From Campylobacter jejuni (GTDB lineage Bacteria; Campylobacterota; Campylobacteria; Campylobacterales; Campylobacteraceae): a stretch of DNA of 64,000 nt. Both the position numbers and the translations under genes were made by a program. Shown here piece after piece: positions 1-10,067 of the stretch. Each line of letters starts with the position of its first letter. The first letter of the stretch is position 1. A model generated the notes under the pieces. It searched no databases. It was not told the DNA's origin and saw only the letters and a list, made by a program, of their open reading frames with translations. Where the stretch lies: positions 51,279 to 115,278 of the forward strand of contig NZ_NFNY01000012.1 in NCBI RefSeq assembly GCF_002179165.1, given 5' to 3'.

Positions 1-399
1 AAGTAAAGCTTGAGTAGGGTGTGCATGTTTGCCATCTCCGCCATTTAAAACAGGACAATGCATATGTGAAGCTAAAATATGAGGAACGCCAGAGTTTGCA
101 TGTCTTACGATGATAGCACTAGGACTCATGGCATCCAAATTTGCAGCTGTATCGTAAAGCGTTTCACCTTTACTTGAGCTTGATTTTGAAACATCGAGTC
201 TTAAAACTTCTGCTCCAAGTCTTTTTGCTGCACTTTCAAAGGAAGAAAGAGTGCGAGTGGAATTTTCAAAAAATATGGTTGTAATGCTTTTGCCATCTAA
301 TAAATTTCTAGGTTTTTCATCTAAAAATTCTCTAGCATCCTTGAATAACTTCAAAATCTCTTCATTATTAAAATCTTTAGTAGTAATTAAATGTCGCAT
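1..399 (-). CDS. pyrB: Aspartate carbamoyltransferase catalytic chain, N-terminal part (cut by window edge)
   Basis: This enzyme condenses carbamoyl phosphate with aspartate in the first committed step of pyrimidine synthesis, in the cytoplasm. Reading the minus strand from the ATG at 399 gives 133 residues before the window ends. The carbamoyl-phosphate-binding STRT motif is at residues 47-50, the SKGET loop near 76-80 and HPTQ at 127-130. These are hallmarks of the ATCase/OTCase fold, and the surrounding sequence fits ATCase. The start lies 7 bp downstream of the sstT stop, so the two are probably co-transcribed. The upstream Shine-Dalgarno is weak. The C-terminal aspartate-binding domain lies outside the window. 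Confidence 0.95.
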   Translation of the reverse strand, partial: MRHLITTKDFNNEEILKLFKDAREFLDEKPRNLLDGKSITTIFFENSTRTLSSFESAAKRLGAEVLRLDVSKSSSSKGETLYDTAANLDAMSPSAIIVRHANSGVPHILASHMHCPVLNGGDGKHAHPTQALL

Positions 400-406
400 T
401 TGTTTT

Positions 407-1630
407 TCACTTAATATTGTAATTTAAATTATTTTGTGAGCAAATAGCTGTAAGTAATACATCAGTAGAGCTATTGAGTGCTGTCTCAACGCTATCTTGT
501 ATTACACCTATAATAAAGCCTATGGCTACGACTTTCATCGCTATATCGTAGTTGATATTAAACAAAGAACAAGCTAAAGGAATGAGTAAAAGTGATCCAC
601 CTGCTACGCCACTTGCACCACAAGCGGCAAAAGTGGCAAGAATACTAAGAAAAAAGGCTTGCAAATAACTTATCTCAATACCAACGCTATGTGCAGCACT
701 TAAACTTAAGATAGCTATGGTTACTGCAGCTCCAGCCATATTAATACTAGCACCCAAAGGAATAGAAATGCTATAAAATTCTTTATCAATATTTAATTTT
801 GCACAAAGTGCCATATTTACAGGAATATTTGCTGCTGAACTTCTTGTAAAAAAAGCAAAAAAAGCACTATGTCTTAAGCAAATAAAAATTAAAGGAAAAG
901 GATTTTTTTTAGTATAAATAAAAACAATTAGGGCATTGACAACAAATACAACAAAAAGCATTGTGACAACAAGTAAGATTAAAAGTTTTGCATAGCTTAA
1001 AAGACCCTGCATGCCAGTTTGTGCTACCGAATTTGCTACAAGTCCAAAAATTCCAAAAGGGGCAAGTTTGACTATAAATTTAACGATTTTTAAAACCCCT
1101 TCATTTATATCGATAAAAATTTGTTTTGCTTCATTAGAGCAGTGTTTTAAAGCGATTCCACCTGCAATAGCCCAAGCAAGAATTCCTAAATAATTTCCAT
1201 TTGAAAGTGCGTTTATGGGATTATCTACTATTTTTAATAATAAATCTTTAAAAACTTCTCCGATATCAGCAGGAGATGAATTTTCCGCTTTTACTATCCC
1301 TTCTAAAATCAGCTCTACGGGAAATAAAAAACTAGCAATTACAGCACAAGCTGATGCTAAAAAAGTTCCTATAATATATAGCATGATAATATTTTTTATT
1401 TTTGTGTTATTTTGTGTAAAATCTTTTGTGCAAATAGAGGTTAAAATTAGAATAAAAACAAGCATCGGTGCTATTGCTTTTAAAGCGTTTGTAAATAAAA
1501 CACCTAATAAATTTGCCATTTGTGCTATATCTTTAGAAAGCATTCCTATAAGTATTCCTAATACAATACCTATGCAAATTTGTAAAATAAGATTTCCTTT
1601 GGCATAGCTTTGAATTATTTTAGAAAACAT
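407..1630 (-). CDS. sstT: Sodium:serine/threonine symporter SstT (DAACS family)
   Basis: A 407-residue inner-membrane protein of the dicarboxylate/amino-acid:cation symporter family, predicted to import serine or threonine with sodium. It is hydrophobic throughout. It carries the family's re-entrant signature [10 protein letters not shown] near residues 262-271, the small-residue-rich [10 protein letters not shown] stretch near 291-300, and the C-terminal [12 protein letters not shown] segment. Those features match SstT better than glutamate/dicarboxylate members. The start is the ATG preceded by AAAGG. It diverges from metK and reads into pyrB. Serine is a major carbon source for Campylobacter (known physiology), but whether this is the main serine importer cannot be read from sequence. 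Confidence 0.9.
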   Translation of the reverse strand: MFSKIIQSYAKGNLILQICIGIVLGILIGMLSKDIAQMANLLGVLFTNALKAIAPMLVFILILTSICTKDFTQNNTKIKNIIMLYIIGTFLASACAVIASFLFPVELILEGIVKAENSSPADIGEVFKDLLLKIVDNPINALSNGNYLGILAWAIAGGIALKHCSNEAKQIFIDINEGVLKIVKFIVKLAPFGIFGLVANSVAQTGMQGLLSYAKLLILLVVTMLFVVFVVNALIVFIYTKKNPFPLIFICLRHSAFFAFFTRSSAANIPVNMALCAKLNIDKEFYSISIPLGASINMAGAAVTIAILSLSAAHSVGIEISYLQAFFLSILATFAACGASGVAGGSLLLIPLACSLFNINYDIAMKVVAIGFIIGVIQDSVETALNSSTDVLLTAICSQNNLNYNIK

Positions 1631-1728
1631 AATAACCTTTTTAAATCATTTAAAAACTTGATTTTAACGAAGATTTGCTTAATTTTAGCGAATTTTTAAA
1701 TTCTAAGCTTGGATAAATTTATTTAAGA

Positions 1729-1734
1729 TAGAAT
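1729..1734 (+). promoter_or_regulatory. Candidate -10 box of metK
   Basis: TAGAAT lies 30 bp upstream of the metK ATG in a T-rich stretch, the form expected of housekeeping promoters in Campylobacter. There is no recognisable -35 element. The spacing would give a short untranslated leader containing the AAAGGA ribosome-binding site. No SAM riboswitch structure fits in so short a leader. Confidence 0.5.
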
Positions 1735-1764
1735 AATGTTTCATTTTTTATGAAAGGACTTTTT

Positions 1765-2961
1765 ATGTATCTATTCACTTCAGAAGTCGTAAGTGCAGGT
1801 CATCCAGACAAATGTGCTGATATAATCGCTGATACAATAGTGGATATACTCTTGAAAAATGACAAAAATTCAAGGGTGGCGAGTGAGGTTTTTGTCGCAG
1901 GAAATAAGGTTGTGATAGGAGGCGAAGTTAAGTCAAATCACAAGCTTAGTAAAACTGATTACGATAATTTAGTTAAAGATGTTTTAAAGCGTATTGGCTA
2001 TACTGGAAGCGGGCATTTTAATAAAGAACAATGTTTGCATCCTGATGAAGTCGATGTTATGGTGTTTTTAAACGAACAAAGCCCTGATATTAATCAAGGT
2101 GTTGATCAAGAAGATGGCGAAACGGGAGCGGGCGATCAAGGTATTATGTTTGGTTTTGCAAGTTGCGAAGCCGATGAGTATATGCCTGCTGCAATTTCTT
2201 ATGCAAGGGCACTTTGCGATAAGGTTTATGCTTATGCAAAGGCTAATCCGCATGAGCTTGGTGTGGATATTAAAACTCAAGTAACGATTGATTATGGTAC
2301 AAAGGCAAATTTTGAAAATTGCAGACCGCAAAGTATTCATACTATAGTTGTTTCTGCACCTTGTGTTGAAAGTATGAAAATAGAAGATTTAAGAGCTTTG
2401 GTCAATAAACTTATTTTAGAAACAAATTTACCAAAAGAGCTTTTTGATCCTAGTAAAACAAGAATTTTAATCAATCCAACCGGAAAATATGTCAATCACT
2501 CTTCTTTGCATGATAGCGGATTAACCGGAAGAAAACTTATCGTTGATAGTTTTGGAGGGTATTCTCCAATAGGTGGCGGTGCACAATCAAGTAAAGATTA
2601 TACAAAAGTTGATAGAAGCGGACTCTATGCGGGTAGATGGCTTGCTAAAAATATAGTCGCAGCAGGACTTGCTAAAAAATGTATAGTTCAGCTTAGTTAT
2701 GCTATAGGTGTTGCAAAACCAACTTCTGTAAGCGTGGATTGTATGGGAACAAATACGAGCGTAAATGATGATGTTTTAAGCGAATTTGTGATGAAGAATT
2801 TTTCACTAACTCCAAATTGGATACGCGATAAATTCTCTCTTGATAAACCAAGTAAAGATACTTTTTTATATGCCGATGTTGCAGCACGCGGTCAAGTAGG
2901 ACAAAAAGATTATCCTTGGGAAAAACTTGATGCAGTAGAACAGTTTAAAACATTGTTATAA
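1765..2961 (+). CDS. metK: S-adenosylmethionine synthetase
   Basis: Makes S-adenosylmethionine from methionine and ATP; a cytosolic enzyme that supplies the cell's methyl donor. The product is 398 residues. It contains the HPDK motif at residues 13-16, the ATP-binding GAGDQGIMFG hexapeptide region near 118-127, and the conserved phosphate-binding stretches around GGGAQSSKDYTKVDRS and the DVAARGQ C-terminal region. An in-frame ATG five codons upstream exists, but the AAAGGA ribosome-binding site lies between the two ATGs and is correctly spaced for the second. The N-terminus MYLFTSE also matches the family. It stands alone, divergent from sstT and convergent with lnt, with a strong terminator behind it. 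Confidence 0.97.
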   Translation: MYLFTSEVVSAGHPDKCADIIADTIVDILLKNDKNSRVASEVFVAGNKVVIGGEVKSNHKLSKTDYDNLVKDVLKRIGYTGSGHFNKEQCLHPDEVDVMVFLNEQSPDINQGVDQEDGETGAGDQGIMFGFASCEADEYMPAAISYARALCDKVYAYAKANPHELGVDIKTQVTIDYGTKANFENCRPQSIHTIVVSAPCVESMKIEDLRALVNKLILETNLPKELFDPSKTRILINPTGKYVNHSSLHDSGLTGRKLIVDSFGGYSPIGGGAQSSKDYTKVDRSGLYAGRWLAKNIVAAGLAKKCIVQLSYAIGVAKPTSVSVDCMGTNTSVNDDVLSEFVMKNFSLTPNWIRDKFSLDKPSKDTFLYADVAARGQVGQKDYPWEKLDAVEQFKTLL

Positions 2962-2966
2962 TTCTT

Positions 2967-2990
2967 AAGCCTTGAAATTCAAGGCTTTTT
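2967..2990 (+). terminator. Rho-independent terminator after metK
   Basis: A perfect 10-bp inverted repeat (2967-2976 and 2978-2987) starts five bases after the metK stop and runs into a T tract. It separates metK from the convergent lnt gene. The minus-strand side has no T tract, so it should act mainly on metK. Confidence 0.85.
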
Positions 2991-3007
2991 ATATTTTGAT
3001 TTAAATA

Positions 3008-4324
3008 TTATTTTAAAATTTGACTTAAAAGATTTTTCCATTGTGTGCTAAGTTTTTCTTTTGGTAAAATTATCGCATTTTCTTTTCCATTTGCTGCGTG
3101 ATAAACACTCACTCCATATTTACTTGCATAAAATTTCATTAGAAGTTGTTGAAGTTTATATTCACTTGAGTGATTAAACCAAGCATTATTTGAAATGGCT
3201 ATTATAATTTTTGAATTTTTATAATTTTGCTCTTTTGTGGCTTCATAACAAATAGCATTGGTTATGATTTGATTATTGAGTTTATATTTGCTTTGTAATG
3301 GGCCTTGTGCCAATTCTTCTATATCGGGTAAAAAATATTTTTTTATAAGTTCTTTAAAAAATGGAATTTCTTCTCCAAAAGGAACTAAAAAATGCTTATT
3401 TAAAATATAGACATTTTGATCTTTAAAGATATAAGTGCTATTATAAATTTGATTATTTTCCATATTAAAAGCACCGGTAATAATAATAATATTTTTTGAG
3501 AGTTCTTTTAGCATTTTTTCATATGGGGTATTTTTTAAATTGAAAGCAAAAGCAGTTTCTGGTAAAACAACAAGCTCTTTTTTTTCATTTATGGCTTCAA
3601 TGATTTTTTTGATTAGATGATTTGAATTGTTTGTTAAATTTTCTTGAAGAAATTTTTGATCTTGTGAAGTATCTGTGTTTATAAGTTTATAGGATAAATT
3701 TAAATTTTCTGCTTTTTTCTCATCGTATTGAAAGCCTATAAAAAATAAAGCCACAACAATGCTTATTTTATAATATCTTGAAATATAACCCTCATAAATG
3801 AAATATGCCATTAAAAAGATACAAATAATACCACGATAGCTTGGATCAAAAAAACCATAAACGCTAAATACTCCCCAATTTAACCAATCAAAACCTAAAG
3901 GATGAATAAAGCTTAAGCAAAAAATTCCACAAAGTCTTAAAAAATCAAATTTAAGTAAATAGCATAATCTAAACAATATTCCATAAACCATACCAACAAT
4001 AATAATTATTACGGGTACTAAATAAGTTAAATTAAAATAAATTGAAGAAAGTCCTATCCACCAAAACCAAAATATTCCTATAAGAAATCCAATCCAAAAA
4101 TATTCTTTAGCGCTTTTGCTTTTTAAGAGTAAAATCAAACCCCAAATGGCAAGAAATGGACTAAGAGTTTGGGTAAAAATATTTTCAAAAAAAGATAAAT
4201 AAATGGAATTCGATAGTAAAAATGCAATAAAAAAGGCTTTTATTATTTTAAAAATGGTAGAATTAGTGTTTAATTTTTTTGGAATAAAGGAAAAATATGG
4301 CAGAAAATTCAATTTTAGCTTCAT
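3008..4324 (-). CDS. lnt: Apolipoprotein N-acyltransferase
   Basis: Adds the third acyl chain to the N-terminal cysteine of lipoproteins at the periplasmic face of the inner membrane. The protein has 438 residues from the chosen start. Several membrane segments fill the N-terminal half and a periplasmic nitrilase-type domain the C-terminal half. The likely Glu-Lys-Cys triad is visible in VLPETAF, in the lysine of LNKHFLVPFGEE, and in ICYE. The open frame extends to 4399, but the ATG at 4324 has a well-placed AGAGG. That start makes its 5' end overlap the 5' end of divergent yajC by 28 bp. Family identity is certain; the start is moderately sure. Confidence 0.9.
   Translation of the reverse strand: MKLKLNFLPYFSFIPKKLNTNSTIFKIIKAFFIAFLLSNSIYLSFFENIFTQTLSPFLAIWGLILLLKSKSAKEYFWIGFLIGIFWFWWIGLSSIYFNLTYLVPVIIIIVGMVYGILFRLCYLLKFDFLRLCGIFCLSFIHPLGFDWLNWGVFSVYGFFDPSYRGIICIFLMAYFIYEGYISRYYKISIVVALFFIGFQYDEKKAENLNLSYKLINTDTSQDQKFLQENLTNNSNHLIKKIIEAINEKKELVVLPETAFAFNLKNTPYEKMLKELSKNIIIITGAFNMENNQIYNSTYIFKDQNVYILNKHFLVPFGEEIPFFKELIKKYFLPDIEELAQGPLQSKYKLNNQIITNAICYEATKEQNYKNSKIIIAISNNAWFNHSSEYKLQQLLMKFYASKYGVSVYHAANGKENAIILPKEKLSTQWKNLLSQILK
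4258..4263 (+). promoter_or_regulatory. Possible -10 box of the yajC-secDF operon
   Basis: TAGAAT sits 33 bp upstream of the yajC ATG, inside the 5' coding part of lnt on the other strand. Because lnt overlaps yajC, the yajC promoter must lie within lnt coding sequence, and this is the best candidate by eye. Confidence 0.3.
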
Positions 4325-4569
4325 TATTACCTCTTGTCGTTCTTTTTGCGATTTTTTATTTTTTGGTAATAAGACCACAACAAAAGCAAGCAAAAGCACA
4401 TAAGCAAATGCTTGAGTCTTTGCAAAAAGGCGATAAAATCATCACTAATGGTGGACTCATTTGTGAAGTCGTAAAACCAGAAGAGGATTTTATCAAAGTT
4501 AAGCTTAATGAAGACAATGTTACTGCAAAAATTTCACGAGAATTTATAGCAAAGAAAATTGATGCGTAA
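4297..4569 (+). CDS. yajC: Sec translocon accessory protein YajC
   Basis: A 90-residue single-span inner-membrane protein that associates with SecDF and the SecYEG channel. It has a hydrophobic helix at about residues 8-25 followed by the family-typical RPQQKQ and a short cytoplasmic domain with the KGDKIITNGGL motif. AAGGA precedes the ATG. The stop overlaps the secD start by 8 bp, so yajC, secD and secF form one operon, the classical arrangement. Confidence 0.95.
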   Translation: MAENSILASLLPLVVLFAIFYFLVIRPQQKQAKAHKQMLESLQKGDKIITNGGLICEVVKPEEDFIKVKLNEDNVTAKISREFIAKKIDA

Positions 4570-6142
4570 TTCTAAAATCACTTACCGCTTGGTTATTTTT
4601 GTGGCGGTATTTATCTTTGGAGTGGCTTTTTCACTCCCTTCTTTTTTGCAGTCTGAAAAAGGTGCGAAAATTAATTTAGGACTTGATTTACAAGGCGGAC
4701 TTTATATGCTTTTAGGAGTAGATAATGAAGAAGCGGTAAAGTCTAAAATTAAATCTGTCGCATCTTCTTTGAATTATTCTTTTAATAAAGAGAATATTTT
4801 AAATGATGGATTAAATACTCAAGGTGATAGCCTAACTTTTACTTTGTTAGATGATGCAGATATATCTAAAGTTGAAAATTTGCTTAAAGAGATAAAAGGG
4901 CTTGATATTAAAAAAGACAATATGCATTATCAAATTTCTTTTACCCCTGAAGAGATTAAAAATATAGAAAATTTTGCTCTTTTGCAAGCGGTTGAAACCA
5001 TTAGAAATCGTTTAGATCAATTTGGTTTAGCAGAACCTACGGTTGCAAAGCAAGGAGAGGATAAAATTTTAGTTGAACTTGCGGGGATTAAAACAAAAGA
5101 AGATGAATTAAGAGCCAAAGAACGCATCACTAAAGCAGCACATTTGCAGCTTATGGAAGTGGATGATTCTAAAATGAGTCAAGCTTCTACTATGAGTGAT
5201 GCCGAAGCAGCGAGTTATGGACTTGTTTTAGTCCCTGATTCTAGAAATCCAAATTTAAAATATACTTTAAAAAATATTCCTATTTTAGATGGATCAATGC
5301 TTACTGATGCTAGAGTAGGGCTTAGTGACAAAAGCAATTATCCAGTAATTAATTTTACTTTAAATGCTGAAGGATCTAAAAAATTTGCTGATTATACAGG
5401 AGCAAATGTTGGAAAACGCTTGGCTATTGTGCTTGATAATAAAGTTTATTCAGCTCCATCAATCAATGAACGCATCGGTGGCGGAAGTGGACAGATTAGT
5501 GGAGCATTTACACAAGAAGAAGCACGAGATGTGGCGGTGGCTTTAAGAAGTGGAGCTTTACTAGCGCCGGTTAAGCTTTTGGAGCAAAGAAGTATTGGAC
5601 CATCTTTAGGTGCTGATAGTATTAAAATGAGTATGATTGCACTCATTGGTGCTTCTATTTTTATTATTGCATTTATGATGTTTTATTATGGTATAGCAGG
5701 AATTTTTGCTAATATTGCAATGCTTGTGAATGTTTTAGTTGTTGTTGCCGTTATGGCAATGTTTGGAGCAACTTTAACCTTACCAGGTATGGCAGGGCTT
5801 GTTTTAACGGTGGGTATGGCTGTTGATGCAAATGTGATTATTAATGAGCGTATTCGGGAACTTTTGCGTGTTGGTGTTAATATAAGAACAAGCATAGAGC
5901 AAGGTTATAAAAATGCTATGAGTGCGATTATAGATTCTAATATCACTTCTCTTGTTACTTCGATAGCACTTTATGCTTATGGAACGGGAGCAGTTAAGGG
6001 TTTTGCAGTAACTTTAGGTATTGGTATTGTTGTTTCTATGATTACAGCGATTTTAGGAACGCATGGAATGTTTGATTATTTTATGCACCGCATTGAAAAA
6101 AGCAATAATACAAGATTTTGGTTTGGTTATAGGAGAAAATAA
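4562..6142 (+). CDS. secD: Protein translocase subunit SecD
   Basis: Inner-membrane RND-related protein that uses the proton-motive force to help pull exported proteins across the membrane, acting with SecF. The product has 526 residues: an N-terminal membrane helix, the conserved NLGLDLQGG segment near residue 33, a large periplasmic domain, and C-terminal membrane helices with the GMAVDANVIINERIRE signature. The ATG at 4562 was preferred over a TTG one codon earlier. It overlaps yajC by 8 bp and shares a base with the secF start. Confidence 0.96.
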   Translation: MRNSKITYRLVIFVAVFIFGVAFSLPSFLQSEKGAKINLGLDLQGGLYMLLGVDNEEAVKSKIKSVASSLNYSFNKENILNDGLNTQGDSLTFTLLDDADISKVENLLKEIKGLDIKKDNMHYQISFTPEEIKNIENFALLQAVETIRNRLDQFGLAEPTVAKQGEDKILVELAGIKTKEDELRAKERITKAAHLQLMEVDDSKMSQASTMSDAEAASYGLVLVPDSRNPNLKYTLKNIPILDGSMLTDARVGLSDKSNYPVINFTLNAEGSKKFADYTGANVGKRLAIVLDNKVYSAPSINERIGGGSGQISGAFTQEEARDVAVALRSGALLAPVKLLEQRSIGPSLGADSIKMSMIALIGASIFIIAFMMFYYGIAGIFANIAMLVNVLVVVAVMAMFGATLTLPGMAGLVLTVGMAVDANVIINERIRELLRVGVNIRTSIEQGYKNAMSAIIDSNITSLVTSIALYAYGTGAVKGFAVTLGIGIVVSMITAILGTHGMFDYFMHRIEKSNNTRFWFGYRRK

Positions 6143-7113
6143 TGCAGTTTTTTAGCGAAAAGAAAATTTATGATTTTATGAGAATGCGTTTTGCTGCGAT
6201 TTCTCTTTCTTTTATTTTGTTTTTTGGATCTATTTATTTGCTTATTGATCGTGGTTTGCAATATGGTATTGATTTTAGTGGCGGGACTTTAATCCAGCTT
6301 AAGTACGATTTAGAAGCTCCTATATCTCAAATTCGTGAAATTTTAGAAAAACAAGGAGCTTTCCAAAATTTATCTGTAACCGAATTTGGAAGCAAAGAAG
6401 AAGTAACAATCCGTTTTTTAGGAAGTAATGATAATTTGAGCAGCGATATAGGTGAGTATATTAGTACTCTTTTAAAAGATACGGGCAAGTTTGAAGTGCG
6501 TCGTGCTGATGTGGTAGGGCCAAAAGTGGGTGATGAACTTAGAAATAAAGGACTTATGGCGATAGCGGTTTCTTTGGTGGCTATACTTATTTATATAGCA
6601 GTGCGTTTTGAATGGCGTTTTGCACTTGCTGCTATTATCAGTGAAATTCATGATGTTGTGATTACTTTAGGAGCAATTTCACTCTTTAAAATCGATGTAA
6701 ATTTAGATACTTTGGCTGCAGTCTTGACCGTGCTTGGCTATTCTTTAAATGATACAATTATTATTTTTGATAGAATTAGAGAGGGTATTAAAACAAGCAA
6801 AAAAAATGATCTCACACCTATTATAAATGAAAGTGTTTCGGCGACCTTATCAAGAACGGTTTTAACTTCAGGTTTGACTTTGGCGACTGTTGTTATTCTT
6901 TATTTCTTTGGTGGAGAAATGATACAAGGCTTTTCGTTAGCCTTGATAGTGGGTATTATTGCAGGAACTTTAAGTTCTATTTTCGTTGCAAGCCCAACTT
7001 TGCTTTGGTTTAAATTTAGTGTACTTGATTTTAGAAGTAAAGAGCTTGAAAAAATTAAAAGAAAACAAGAAAAAGAACGCGATCGTGCTATGTATGAAAA
7101 AGGAACGATTTAA
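6142..7113 (+). CDS. secF: Protein translocase subunit SecF
   Basis: Partner of SecD in proton-driven protein export; 323 residues. The N-terminal helix is followed by the YGIDFSGGTL motif, and the C-terminal half contains the membrane helices with the GYSLNDTIIIFDRIRE signature conserved in SecF. The start codon overlaps the secD stop (TAATG) and is preceded by AGGAG. The C-terminus is strongly charged, as expected for a cytoplasmic tail. Confidence 0.96.
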   Translation: MQFFSEKKIYDFMRMRFAAISLSFILFFGSIYLLIDRGLQYGIDFSGGTLIQLKYDLEAPISQIREILEKQGAFQNLSVTEFGSKEEVTIRFLGSNDNLSSDIGEYISTLLKDTGKFEVRRADVVGPKVGDELRNKGLMAIAVSLVAILIYIAVRFEWRFALAAIISEIHDVVITLGAISLFKIDVNLDTLAAVLTVLGYSLNDTIIIFDRIREGIKTSKKNDLTPIINESVSATLSRTVLTSGLTLATVVILYFFGGEMIQGFSLALIVGIIAGTLSSIFVASPTLLWFKFSVLDFRSKELEKIKRKQEKERDRAMYEKGTI

Positions 7114-7122
7114 GGAGAAATT

Positions 7123-9555
7123 ATGGCTTATGAAGCGAGTAAGATAGAAAAAAAATGGCAAGAAATTTGGGATAAAAATGAATATTTTGAACCAAAAGAT
7201 GATTTGACTTTGCCTAAAAAATATATTTTATCAATGTTTCCTTATCCAAGCGGACGCATCCATATGGGACATGTGAGAAATTATAGTATAGGGGATGCAA
7301 TTGCTAGATATTATCGAAAGATAGGTTATAATGTTTTACATCCTATCGGTTTTGATAGTTTTGGTATGCCAGCTGAAAATGCAGCGATAAAGCATAAAAT
7401 TCATCCTAAGACTTGGACTTATGAAAATATAGCTTATATGAAAGATGAGCTTTTTTCTTTAGGTTTTTCTTTTTCTAAAAGAAGAATGCTTGCCACTTCA
7501 GATCCTCTTTATACGAAATTTGAACAAGAGATTTTTATTAAAATGTATGAAAAAGGTTTGATTTATACTAAAGAAGCCAATGTTAATTGGTGTGAGCAAG
7601 ATCAAACTGTCTTGGCAAATGAGCAAGTAGAAGATGGAAGATGTTGGCGTTGTGGGCATGAAGTCGTGCAGAAAAAAATGCCAGGATACTATGTTAGAAT
7701 TACTGCTTATGCAGATGAGCTTTTAAAAGAGCTTGAAAATTTAAAAGACAAATGGCCTTCTCAAGTTTTAACTATGCAAGAAAATTGGATAGGTAAAAGC
7801 GAAGGTTTAGAATTTGGTTTAAAACTTGATGATGAAAGTATTAAAAAAGCTAAAATAGATGGCTTTGAAGTCTTTACTACAAGAGCAGATACGATTTATG
7901 GTGTTTCTTATGTAGCTTTAGCACCAGAACATAAAATAGTGCAAAATTTATTAGATGAAGCTTGTTTAGATAAAGATATAAGTAATAAGATTAAAAACAT
8001 ACAAAATCAAAGTCCAAGAGAAAGACAAATTAGCGAAAAAGAAGGGTATTTCTTAGGAATTTATGCTATTCATCCTTTGACTAAAGAAAAAATTCCAGTT
8101 TGGGTGGCAAATTTTGTTTTGGCTGATTATGGTAGTGGTGCGGTTATGGCAGTACCTGCACACGATGAAAGGGATTTTGAATTTGCTAGTAAATATAAAC
8201 TTGATATTAAACAAGTTATTGAGAGTGAAAATATTAAACTTCCTTTTACACAAAAAACAGGAAAGCTCATACAAAGTGATGAGTTTAATGGACTTGACTC
8301 TAATGAAGCAAGACTTAAAATCATAGCCAAATTTGAAAAAGATGGCATTGGCAAAAGGGTTGTTAATTTTAAAATTCGTGATTGGGGTGTTTCAAGGCAG
8401 AGATATTGGGGTGCACCTATTCCTATGATTAAATGTCAAGATTGTGGCATAGTGCCTCAAAAAATAGAAAATTTACCTATCACTTTACCTGAGGATGTAG
8501 AAATTACGGGTGAAGGAAATCCGCTTGAAAAACATCCTACTTGGAAAGATTGTATTTGTCCAAAGTGTGGGAAAAAAGCACAAAAAGAAAGTGATACTTT
8601 GGATACTTTTTTTGAGAGTTCTTGGTATTTTGCACGCTTTGCAAGTGATGAAAAAACTTGGCAAGAAAAGGCTTTAGATGAAAAAAGTGTGAAATATTGG
8701 ATGAGCGTGGATCAATACATTGGCGGGATTGAACATGCGATTTTACATTTGCTTTATGCAAGATTTTTTCAAAAAGCTTTAAGGGATTTAGGATATTTAA
8801 GTGATAATGAGCCTTTTAATAGACTTTTAACTCAAGGTATGGTTTTAAAAGATGGAGCTAAAATGTCTAAATCAAAAGGCAATGTAGTAGATCCTGATGA
8901 GATTATTAAAAAATATGGAGCAGATACAGCAAGACTTTTTATACTTTTTGCAGCACCGCCTGCTAAAGAGCTTGAGTGGAATGATGATGCGGTTGAAGGG
9001 GCTTATAGATTTATTTGTAAGCTTTTTGATAAGGCACAAAATGTAAAAGTGAGTAAGCTTTTAACGATAGAGCAACAGGAACTAAATAAAGAAGAAAAGT
9101 ATGCAAGATTAAAAGTTTATGAAGCTTTGAAAAAATCTTTTGAAGTTTATACTCAAGGTTTTGCTTTTAATACTTTAATTGCTGCTTGTATGGAAGCCTT
9201 AAATGCTTTAAGTGTTTGTAAAAACGAAGCTTTAGAGCAGGAAGCTTTTTATATTATTTTAAATATTTTAGAGCCTATTATCCCACATGTGTGCTTTGAA
9301 TTAAGTGATAAACTTTTTAAATGCGAAAATTTCAAGGTATTAGAGCTTAAAGATGAAGTTTTTGTTAAAGATAGTTTAAATTTGGCTATTAGTGTAAATG
9401 GTAAAAAGCGTGCTGAATTTGAAGTTGCAAGTTCTGCAAGTAAAGATGAGATTTTAAGTCTTGCAAAAGAAAAAGTTTCAAAATGGCTTGAAGGAAAAGA
9501 TATAATTAAAGAAATTTATGTAGAAGGTAAATTAGTTAATTTGGTGGTTAAATGA
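7123..9555 (+). CDS. leuS: Leucyl-tRNA synthetase
   Basis: Charges tRNA-Leu in the cytoplasm. The 810-residue class I synthetase has a HIGH-type motif (HMGH) near residue 47, the inserted CP1 editing domain in the middle, a zinc-binding-like pair of CxxC motifs (CQDC and CPKC), and the KMSKS loop near residue 582. It follows secF by 9 bp with an AAGGAG site, so it is probably in the same transcript. Its last codons overlap lptE by 4 bp. Confidence 0.97.
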   Translation: MAYEASKIEKKWQEIWDKNEYFEPKDDLTLPKKYILSMFPYPSGRIHMGHVRNYSIGDAIARYYRKIGYNVLHPIGFDSFGMPAENAAIKHKIHPKTWTYENIAYMKDELFSLGFSFSKRRMLATSDPLYTKFEQEIFIKMYEKGLIYTKEANVNWCEQDQTVLANEQVEDGRCWRCGHEVVQKKMPGYYVRITAYADELLKELENLKDKWPSQVLTMQENWIGKSEGLEFGLKLDDESIKKAKIDGFEVFTTRADTIYGVSYVALAPEHKIVQNLLDEACLDKDISNKIKNIQNQSPRERQISEKEGYFLGIYAIHPLTKEKIPVWVANFVLADYGSGAVMAVPAHDERDFEFASKYKLDIKQVIESENIKLPFTQKTGKLIQSDEFNGLDSNEARLKIIAKFEKDGIGKRVVNFKIRDWGVSRQRYWGAPIPMIKCQDCGIVPQKIENLPITLPEDVEITGEGNPLEKHPTWKDCICPKCGKKAQKESDTLDTFFESSWYFARFASDEKTWQEKALDEKSVKYWMSVDQYIGGIEHAILHLLYARFFQKALRDLGYLSDNEPFNRLLTQGMVLKDGAKMSKSKGNVVDPDEIIKKYGADTARLFILFAAPPAKELEWNDDAVEGAYRFICKLFDKAQNVKVSKLLTIEQQELNKEEKYARLKVYEALKKSFEVYTQGFAFNTLIAACMEALNALSVCKNEALEQEAFYIILNILEPIIPHVCFELSDKLFKCENFKVLELKDEVFVKDSLNLAISVNGKKRAEFEVASSASKDEILSLAKEKVSKWLEGKDIIKEIYVEGKLVNLVVK

Positions 9556-10067
9556 AAAAAATCTTAATATTTTTTACGATAATATTTTTTGTAGCTTGTG
9601 GATATGTTCCCACTTCAAAAGTTGCAAATAATGTTTTTAATGATAAGGTTTATGTCAATGTAGAGCTTAGTCTCCAAGATCCTAGAAATAGTATTTTTGT
9701 GGTCGATACCCTCAAAGAAATGGTGATTTCGAAGCTTGGACGCAAATTGGCATTAAAGCATGAAGCCGATGATGTGATTAATGTTAGAATGAGTAATCTC
9801 GAATTTATCCCTTTGGTATATGATAAAAATGGTTATGTTGTAAGTTACAAGGCGAGATTAAATTTGGATTTTAGCGTGATATTTAAAGATGGTGATAGTG
9901 AACATTTTAGCACAAGTGGGAGCTATAATTTTGATATCTCTCCTAATAGTGTTATCAGTGATTCAGCACGCTATAAAGCTATTCGTGCAGCTTCTAGCGA
10001 AGCATTTGATGAGTTTATTTCGGTAATAGCTATTAAAGGTCATAAGCGTGCTACCCAACATCAATGA
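9552..10067 (+). CDS. lptE: LPS assembly lipoprotein LptE-like
   Basis: A 171-residue predicted outer-membrane lipoprotein: short charged N-terminus, hydrophobic segment, and a lipobox ending VAC-G, with Cys at residue 16. The downstream part resembles the LptE/RlpB family, which plugs the LptD barrel to deliver lipo-oligosaccharide to the cell surface. Position right after leuS supports this, since leuS-lptE adjacency is common in Gram-negative bacteria. Divergence in the family is high, so the role rests partly on context. Confidence 0.75.
   Translation: MKKILIFFTIIFFVACGYVPTSKVANNVFNDKVYVNVELSLQDPRNSIFVVDTLKEMVISKLGRKLALKHEADDVINVRMSNLEFIPLVYDKNGYVVSYKARLNLDFSVIFKDGDSEHFSTSGSYNFDISPNSVISDSARYKAIRAASSEAFDEFISVIAIKGHKRATQHQ

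Noticed and set aside
1011..1607. Plus-strand open frames opposite sstT
   Set aside because: Shadows of sstT: no ribosome-binding sites and no recognisable domains.
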